The notes under the pieces were generated by a model. That model saw nothing but the letters and a program-made list of their open reading frames with translations, was not told the origin of the DNA and did not search any database. From NCBI GenBank assembly GCA_023053685.1, contig JALIGW010000003.1, positions 136,955,126 to 137,019,125 on the forward strand: a stretch of DNA of 64,000 bases, read 5' to 3'. The DNA comes from Diadophis punctatus similis. Taxonomy: Eukaryota > Chordata > Lepidosauria > Squamata > Dipsadidae. Positions 56,943 to 64,000 of the stretch are shown here, piece by piece. The translations under genes were made by a program, and so were the position numbers. The number at the start of each line of letters is the position of its first letter. Within the stretch, counting starts at the first letter, position 1.

Positions 56943-57211
56943 CAGCGGTTCTCAACCTGGGGGTCGCGACCCCTTTGGGGGTCGAACGACCCTTTCACAG
57001 GGGTCGGGAGACTTCGCCTGGATGCTGCCATTTGGGTTCTTTTACCCTCTGCACATGCGTAGAACGCTTTGCGCATGCGCAGAGGGTAAAAGAACCCAAA
57101 TGGTGGCAGTGGGGCGGGGGTCGCAGTGGCGGGCGGGGCGGTGGGGTGGGTCGCGGTGGGGTCGCAGGGGCAGGGCGCGGGGCGCGGCATTAGGAAGGTT
57201 GAGAACCACTG
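56943..57211. mobile_element. hAT SPIN-like element
   Basis: CAGCGGTTCTCAACCTGGGG ... aaggttgagaaccactg, 269 bp, perfect 8-bp duplication tcctggag (56935-56942 and 57212-57219). The terminus and the following ggtcgcgacccctttggggg fit the SPIN family, known for horizontal transfer among tetrapods. The interior (57025-57105) is an inverted repeat with ttcttttaccctctgc / gcagagggtaaaagaa around TGCGCATGCGCA (57070-57081), shared with class B elements. That interior is probably not canonical SPIN sequence. Confidence 0.9.
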
Positions 57212-57447
57212 TCCTGGAGGGTCATATCTTAATCCCATCACCCTGGAGCTGAAGGTCTTTTGTTTTGTAGATAGGCTGGCCCAGACCTTCTCAATGGGCA
57301 CCAAATATCTGCTTGGGGCAGGGAGCTGAAGCTCTGAGTTTCTGTCTCCCTTAAGATTTCTCTTTCTCTTTTAGGAGAAATATAATATTCTGCCTTTTTA
57401 ATATTTCCTAAAATATTTCATTCTTCTCGGAGGGGTAGGTGCTAACA

Positions 57448-57800
57448 TTCTACATAAGCAAGGCAGTTTTTAAGTGAGTCATGTCCAATTTTATGATCTT
57501 TTTTTTTGGCCACAGTCATTAAGTGACTCACTGTATCAGTGAATCATATGGTCATTAAGCAAATTTGGCTTCCCCCATTGATTTTGTTTGAGGGAAGCAA
57601 GCTGGGAAGGTTGCAAACGATGGTCACATGACCCCAGGACACGGCAACTATTGCCACGTGCCCAAATTTTGATCACAGATTCATAGGATGGGGCAATAGT
57701 TGTAGGTGCAAGTACCATTTGTAAGTCACTTTTTTCCAGTGCTGTTGTAACTTCGAATGGCCACTAAGCAAATGGCTTTAAGTTGAGGACTAGTTGCAAT
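57448..57800. mobile_element. Tc1/mariner (Tigger-like) element, decayed
   Basis: The body (aagtgagtcatgtccaattt, ggtcacatgaccccagg) and right end (taagttgaggactagttgc) match the family; the left end is unclear. Confidence 0.75.
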
Positions 57801-57971
57801 ATTTTATTCTTGTATTACAGATTCAAAGCTAAGGTTTATATAGAATGTGATCTAATGAGCTGAATGAGTTGAAGAACCACTCTGGTTGGGTTGATGCATA
57901 ATGTTAAACATAAACCATAGCTTAAAATCCCATCCTTCCGGTTCGCACTAATTAGCATAATATGTATACTC

Positions 57972-58303
57972 CAGAGGTGGGATTCTACCTCTGATTGCCG
58001 GTGCGGTTAATCGCTAAGTTCAGCGGAGAGCCGAAGACTCTGCTCCCGTTCGCGGAACGGGAGCTTTCCCCGGGCGCTTTCCCCGCCCGCATGGATGCCG
58101 CCAATTGCGTTCTTTTTCCCTCTGCGCATGCGGAACGCTTTGGGCATGTGCAGAGGGCAAAAGAATGCAATTGGCGGCATCCATGCGGGCAGGGAAAGCG
58201 CCCGGGGAAAGCTCCCATTCCGCGAACGGGAGCAGAGTCTTCGGCTCTGCGCCGAACTCAGCGATTAACCGCACCGGCAATCAGAGGTAGGATCCCACCT
58301 CTG
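57972..58303. mobile_element. hAT class B element, near-perfect 332-bp hairpin
   Basis: CAGAGGTGGGATTCTACC ... gtaggatcccacctctg with a perfect 8-bp duplication gtatactc (57964-57971 and 58304-58311). Almost the whole element is an inverted repeat centred near 58137; arms contain accgcaccggcaatc, ccgaagactctgctccc and ccccgcccgcatggatgc with their complements. The central TGCGCATGCG is one base away from the NRF1 palindrome. Confidence 0.96.
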
Positions 58304-58311
58304 GTATACTC

Positions 58312-59309
58312 AATCCTACAATGTTGGGGTTCCTGGCATGGGACAGGAATGTTGTCCGAATGTTAGAATAAAGAAGGGGGATCCTAACTATGAATTCCAC
58401 TTTCTGATTGATTGATGCTGTTGATATATTTTTCCAAATGTAAAACTTCAGATCAGCAGGCACAATATACAAATGTTATTTGGTGGATCCCTGCTATGAT
58501 AAAAGTAGTTCTCACCTAATGCTAAATTGGCATTAGTTGTTGCAAGTCTCTATTTTTTTTTTAATGAGACTTTGATAATACGGACGTCCAATGAAAGGAG
58601 ATCTTTATTAAGCTTCCTCTGCAGCTGAATCTTTTGCAACCTCTTAAAAATCTGCTGCATTGCAAATTTATAGCCATTAAGAAGCAAACTTTGACTTACT
58701 GGATTGAAAAGGCTTTTTAAGAATGTACTCAGTCTCATGCTTTTGCTTTAATGACACATTTGTGAGGGTGGGGGGGGAGATCCTTCAATGTATCCAGACT
58801 TACAGGGAAGAAATGTTTAATGAGGCCATTTGGATTTTATGCTAATTACACTTCCAGCTGCTATAAAGATTATGTACAACGGCTTCAAACTGCAATTTTG
58901 TAGTGCCGTTCTAAAATGGTATTTTCCACCTATCAAAGCAGAAGAAAAAACAGTGTGAAGTTCATCTGGAAGGAGGGACTTTGTGTAAACAGGATATAAA
59001 GCTCTAGCAAGCGAAATAAAAGTGATTCTCTTATGTTTTCTCTGCCATAACTGGTGGAATGCGTCACATCTCAAAGGACCTGTCATCAAAAGTAGCAATA
59101 ATGGTGTTCCTGGAAGTGCAGCTGCAATTTATGTTTTTTTTTTAAAAAAAGAAAATGTTTCTCCTGAATAAGATAAATGTGTGTCAGTTGCAGCTGTCAC
59201 ACTGAAAAAAATTTGCAGTAATTTGAAATTTGTGTCTAACGCTATGATGTATAACTCTACTCAGAAATAGGTTTTGCTGCTGATGGCTGGCTGGGGAACT
59301 CTGGGAGTT
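58312..59309. other. Unassigned intron 2 sequence
   Basis: AT-rich; 59281-59309 holds a scrap of class D sequence (ggctggggaactctgggagt) directly beside the next element. Nothing else seen. Confidence 0.4.
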
Positions 59310-59311
59310 TA

Positions 59312-59811
59312 CCGTATTTTTCGGAGTATAAGACGCACCTTAGCTTTGGGGGAGGAAAATAGGGGGAAAAAATCTACCTACCAGGTATTCATCTGGCTAG
59401 CGTCCTTAGTCTGTTCAGCTTCAGCACATTATTTTATCCCCTGATTAGGGCTGAAAAAGCCTTTTTCAGAGGGAATAGCAATGAAAACAAGCCTGCAAAG
59501 ACTTAAGGCGGGAAAAACTGCTTCGGAGAGAGTAGGAATAAAAAAAATGCTGCAAGCCAGGAAGATCGTTAGCACCACGTTAGGGCTGAAAAGCACTGCT
59601 TTTTCAGAGGGAGTAGGAATAAAAACAAGCCTGCAAAGACTTAGGGCAGGAAAAAACCTTCGGAGGGAATAGGAAACCGGGAAGATCGTTAGCACCTCGT
59701 TAGGGCTGGAAAAAAAAGCTTCAAAAAAGCTACATTCGAAGTATAAGATGCACCCAAATTTTCAGCCTCTTAGGGAGGAAAAAGGTGCGTCTTATACTCC
59801 GAAAAATACGG
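59312..59811. mobile_element. TA-flanked DNA transposon (CCGTATTTTTCGG), 500 bp
   Basis: TA|CCGTATTTTTCGGAGTATAAG ... ctccgaaaaatacgg|TA (59310-59311 and 59812-59813). Contains four partly repeated internal blocks (gcctgcaaagacttaggg, agcaccwcgttagggctg), the longest of the three copies. Confidence 0.92.
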
Positions 59812-59813
59812 TA

Positions 59814-60221
59814 AATCCATGCCTCTTAGAATTGCTAAGGTTGAGAAACATTGATCGATACATTGGTGCACATTATTAACTGCTTTATTTATGCAGCAAA
59901 GAGAGTTAAAACTAAAACCCACCACGTTCTTGAACAAGTTTTTGTAATAAAATCTTAAATGTCACACGAAGTTTTTAACTTGTATCATGAGAGTGTTCTG
60001 AAAAGAACTTATTTTCCTATTTTTCTATTTTCCTGGGCCTTCCTGCCTGAAAGACTCTATTGTTTAATCAAGAAAATCCTCCAGATCCATTTTTCTACTG
60101 AAAGTGTTCAAAGTTTTAGAGCCACTTTGTACACAATGAGTGTCTCCTTGAATATACACTCAATCAAAAAAGGCCTAGCTGTGTCAAGTCTCTGATAAGT
60201 GTAATAGCACTGTAGGTCACA
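59814..60221. other. Unassigned intron 2 sequence
   Basis: No feature recognised. Confidence 0.4.
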
Positions 60222-60229
60222 GTCTACAT

Positions 60230-61501
60230 CAGGGCTATCAAACTCGATTTCATTGAGGGCCGCATCAGGGTTGTGTTTCACCTCAGGGTGGCCGGGGGGT
60301 GTGTGGCCAGGGTGGGTGTGGCCAGCTTGATTAAGGTGACCAGACGTCCCGATTTTGGCGGGACAGACCCGCTTTTTCATCATTTGTCCCGCGTCCCGCC
60401 CGCCTTCTAAAAAGTCCCGATTTTTTCAAAGTTTGCCCGACTAGGGCATTCTTTCAAAAAATCGGCCTGAAAGGCAGCAGGCCTCTCAGCTCGGACCGGC
60501 CGTGGGCGGCGTTGGCGGCGGGCAGGCGTCCCGCGTTGTTGACTCCTCCGGCGGTGGCTGGAAGCTGGGGGGAGGGGGAAGGGAGGCTGCTCCTCCTCTC
60601 CTTCCCCCGCCCCATCCCTAGCCCCGCCCTCGGAGGCGCCGCTGCGGTTGGGAGGGGTTAGGGACAAGGAGCCGTCGCCGCTTTGAGTTTACGAGCGGCG
60701 CAAACAGCCCTTCCTCGTCCCCCTCCCCTTTCTTCCCCCCGTCGCCTCGCTGCCGCCGTTGCCCTGGGGCCGGGCGGGCGACCGGGAGACCACGGCGCTT
60801 GGATGCTTGGAGCAGGTAAGCTGCCGGCTGCCTCCTTTCCCCGTCTCCCGCCTCCCGTTCGTTGCTTGCCAGCCCGGCCGAAGGGAAGGCGGGAGGCGAG
60901 GAAAGGCCTCCCGCTTCGGCCGGGCTGGCAAGCAACGAACGGGAGGCGGGAGACGGGGAAAGGAGGCAGCCGGCAGCTTACCTGTCGCGAGCTGCAGGCA
61001 TCCAAGCACCCTCCCGCTTCCCCCCCTCCCCCCCACACCTCACCTGGACGCCGACATTTGCTGTTTTGCCCTCTGTGCATGTGCAGCGTTCTGCGCATGC
61101 GCAGAGGGCAAAACAAATGGCGGCGCCCAGGTGCCCCCCCCGTCCCGCTTAAAAAAAAATATCTGGTCACTTTAAGCTTGATGTCACTCATGTCGAGGGC
61201 ATCTGGGGTGGCCCAAACACTCTGCCAGTGAAAATGGGCTCGCCGTCGGCTGCGACGGCTTCCTGCAACCCTCTGCTAGTGAAAACAGAGCCCTGGAGGG
61301 CCACCCGCAGCCCTTCTGAGTTCCGTTTTAGGCTGAGACAGTTTCCTGCAAATCTCTACCAGTGAAAACAGAGCTCCGTTTTTGCTGGCAGAAGCACCGC
61401 GGGCCAGTCCTTCTGGCTGTTTCCAGGGAGGCCCCATGAGCCAGATCTAAGCACCCCGCCGGGCCGAATCCAGCCTGCAAGCCTTGAGTTTGACACCCCT
61501 G
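60230..61501. mobile_element. hAT class A element, carrying a nested hAT class E
   Basis: CAGGGCTATCAAACTCGATTT ... cttgagtttgacacccctg with a perfect 8-bp duplication gtctacat (60222-60229 and 61502-61509). Its own sequence is 60230-60331 and 61183-61501, similar to 30632-30991; the middle is the insertion 60332-61174. Confidence 0.94.
60332..61174. mobile_element. hAT class E element (TAAGGTGACCAGACG), nested, CpG-dense
   Basis: TAAGGTGACCAGACGTCCCG ... atctggtcacttta, 843 bp, perfect 8-bp duplication agcttgat (60324-60331 and 61175-61182) lying within the class A host. A large inverted repeat (about 60800-60995) is centred near 60900, with arms including caggtaagctgccggctgcc and its complement. 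A second hairpin at 61060-61115 has gttttgccctctg / cagagggcaaaac around TGCGCATGCGCA (61092-61103). The overlapping open frames here reflect GC richness, not a gene. Confidence 0.92.
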
Positions 61502-61604
61502 GTCTACATGGTTCAGATCCATACTTTAAAATATTTTAAATATTACGAATGAACTCTCCCTCTGTCCTCACCACAAGACTAAAACTAAGCCATATAATTT
61601 AGAG

Positions 61605-62112
61605 CAGTGATGGCGAACCTTTTTTGGCTTGGGTGCCAAAAGGGTATGTGCGTGCGCACTAGCGTGCATGCGTGCCCACACCCATAATGCAATTCCCTCC
61701 CCCCCACTTGTGCACAATCCCTGCACTGCCCCCACGCATGCGCACAACCCCCTGCTGCCCCCCGCACATACGCACAGGCTTCACTGAAGCCTCCGGACTC
61801 CTGAAGCCTGGGGACAATGAAAAAGGGCCAAATGGGCCAACCGGAAGTTCGGGAATGAACTTCTGGTTGCCCCGTTTCACCATTTTTCACTGTTCCCAGG
61901 ATTCAGGGAAGCCTCCTGAAGCCTGGGGATGGCAAAAAATGGGCCGTTGGGCCGTTTTTCACCATCCCCAGGGTTCAGGAGGCTTTCCTGAAGCCTGGGG
62001 AGAGCGAAAATGGCCAAAAAGAAGGCCGAAAATCACCTATATGCCTTGCGTGCCCTCAGATATGGCTCCATGTGCCACCTGTGGCATGTGTGCCATAGGT
62101 TCGCCATCACTG
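61605..62112. mobile_element. hAT non-autonomous element, class C
   Basis: CAGTGATGGCGAACCTTTTT ... ataggttcgccatcactg, 508 bp, perfect 8-bp duplication atttagag (61597-61604 and 62113-62120). Confidence 0.95.
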
Positions 62113-62120
62113 ATTTAGAG

Positions 62121-64000
62121 AGTGGCACTCATAAATCTCCCATGATCTCATCACAGTCTTCTCAGAGTTAGATATTCCTGAGCAGAATCTTGCTGAAATC
62201 TATTGGAGTGCTGATTGGGAAAGAGGGGCCCTGAGTCAGAGTGAGATGCTAACCCTTCATTAAATATATTTGTTCACATTCCGTACTTGATGGAAGTAGC
62301 CATTACTCAACGGTAGAACATTTGCAAGATTTTTTTGCTGTCTGAAATTCTCCACTAATCTTGGATTGCAAAGCTCATGATGCTTTGTTCATCATAGTCA
62401 TCTTAGTAGGAAATGGTGGAGCTATATTCCAAGATGTGCGGAGATACCCATAGACAGTAAGCAAAATGTGACTTCAGACAAAAAACTGTTCAAAAGAAAC
62501 TTCCGTAAATAATCCTTTCACAACTCTGCCATAAAAGGATTAGACCCTTCCTTCGCAGCAGATTATGGCAGCAGGTGGTAGGAAATGAGAAACAAAAGGA
62601 ACTTTGAGCTTTGAGACATTCTTCCCACAGGAATATAACCCAACGTGGAGATCTGTATTTTTCAGAGCTCCATGTTATTAGAGAGGTTACTGGTTCTTTT
62701 TGGCCAGCTGTTTTCTCTCAGCCAAACCTAGTTCACAAAACCAACAAGCAAGAAGCAAACAATACCCCAAGCAAGCTAACAATAAACAGCCCAACCAAGG
62801 AAGCTTAAGAGCACTCCCACCTACATTGACAGGGCAAACCACCAGAATATAAAATGAGAGCAATCCCTTCTCCCTACTAGCACTGATGATGTTATTTAGT
62901 TTGGTAATGAAATGTCTGCAAGAAAACAACCAAGCTCAGAGAGCATCAAGGACCATCCTAAACTTGAGTTATGGAGATAAATGAGGGGAAATCCTTAAGT
63001 ATCCTACTTTGCTTTTTCAAGAGAAGAAGCAGAATATAATTACTATTGTAAATAGCTAAAACTAAATACCTGTTATAGAGCGCCTTTTAAAGTTATCTAT
63101 TATTTTTAGCGTCCTTTGAGTGCTTATCTGATGATTTAAGGATGCAGCCTGTATGGGGTGATATGGTTATGCAGGCAAGTATACTTTTCGAATTAGTTTG
63201 CATCAACCTTCGCCAGTTTGGTGGGCTCCAAATATCTTACATATCATGAACCCGATAACATGGCTTCATGGGGTCATGACTTACCATATCATCATGTCCT
63301 CTTCTTTTCAATTATACACAATTTCCTCCTGTATAAAAGTGTAGGTTAGAATCCACTTAGCTTAATTTTTCCATATTTACTTGTCTTTCATTAATCTTGC
63401 CAATAATAACATTAAGGTCCATACCAGCTGGTTAAAAGGTTACCCTATTACAAGAAATTGTAGGCAGAATTTAGGAAAACTCATGATTGCCTATGAATTA
63501 TTGTATGAATATTTGCAGGTACTTGGAAAAAGATGGGAATGAAATCCACTGAAAATAGACATGAAAGTATACCATAATGTAACTAGACTCTGCTTAGACT
63601 GATTTCCATGGTTTTCTTTAAGGATTTCTTAAGCAGGATTTTTTTCCTCCCAAAAACATTTTTTACCACCCATTGCAGCATGAGAACTATTCTCTAGTTG
63701 AAAGAATTGTTATTTGGAGAGTCTGGGGAATTTAAATCCTGTGCCTGTTGGTTTCCCTCAAAATACATTGAGTCAAAAATCTCACCACAATTTGTCTGAA
63801 CAAAATCAAATATTGTTGCAATAGATTATGCCTTAGATTATGCATATATTCTATGTGGTTTCCATCTAATATAACTGCCAGAACCAGATAAATGCTTGTT
63901 GCTGAATATATGTGAATGTATGAGATGTTGCTTAAATATTCTTAATGAATACATTATTTACAACATGGGATTCATAGCAATATAGTCTCTTACTAAGAAT
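62121..64000. other. Unassigned intron 2 sequence
   Basis: Besides the dispersed repeat near 62870-62950, no exon or repeat boundary recognised up to the window end. Confidence 0.4.
62870..62950 (+). repeat. Unnamed dispersed repeat (copy 2 of 2)
   Basis: gatgttatttagtttggtaa then gaaatgtctgcaagaaaaca and ccaagctcagagagc; the reverse of 24440-24530. Confidence 0.55.

Noticed and set aside
60407..61231. Dense overlapping frames of 85-180 codons on both strands, suggestive of a GC-rich gene
   Set aside because: The whole region is a nested hAT element; frames are open only because stop codons are rare in GC-rich DNA.

Overview
This is a vertebrate nuclear window, most likely from a squamate reptile and probably a snake. 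The evidence is the combination of tRNA-derived SINEs of the Sauria SINE type, CR1/L3-like LINE fragments, an RTE/BovB-like fragment, compound GATA/GACA microsatellites and a very dense load of hAT miniature elements. The species was not determined.

The only host gene recognised is PHACTR1 (phosphatase and actin regulator 1), on the + strand. Two coding exons are supported. A candidate alternative first exon lies at 19458-19710, with an open frame from an ATG to a consensus GT donor and an in-frame stop upstream. A conserved internal exon lies at 47855-48019; it encodes the basic nuclear-localisation segment just before the first RPEL motif. The split codon joins correctly (phase 1 to phase 1) across a 28-kb intron. 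The rest is upstream sequence (1 to about 19.2 kb), intron 1 (19711-47854) and the start of intron 2 (48020 to the end).

Everything else is repeats. (a) At least five TIR classes of hAT-type non-autonomous elements, most with readable 8-bp target-site duplications (TSDs): class A CAGGGGTGTCAAACT; class B CAGNGGTGGGTTC or CAGGGGTGAAATTC; class C CAGTGATGGCGAACC; class D palindromes CAGGGGTGGCCAAACT; class E TAAGGTGACCAGACG; plus a SPIN-like and a Charlie-like copy. (b) TA-flanked elements of two kinds: Tigger-like CAGGTAGTCCTCGACTTA and CCGTATTTTTCGG. (c) CR1/L3-like LINE pieces, the largest at 25680-27955 on the minus strand with an RT domain broken by one stop and one frameshift. (d) Five Sauria-type SINEs and older tRNA-derived SINEs. 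(e) Two solo LTRs, at 47422-47663 and 51053-51751. (f) Long microsatellites, including polypurine and polypyrimidine runs on either side of the first exon.

Most notable observations: a solo LTR with TATA and polyadenylation motifs sits in sense orientation 191 nt upstream of the conserved PHACTR1 exon; and several hAT classes with different termini share an internal palindromic cassette centred on TGCGCATGCGCA, which matches the NRF1 recognition sequence. No CRISPR array, rRNA, functional tRNA gene or prokaryote-type system was seen.
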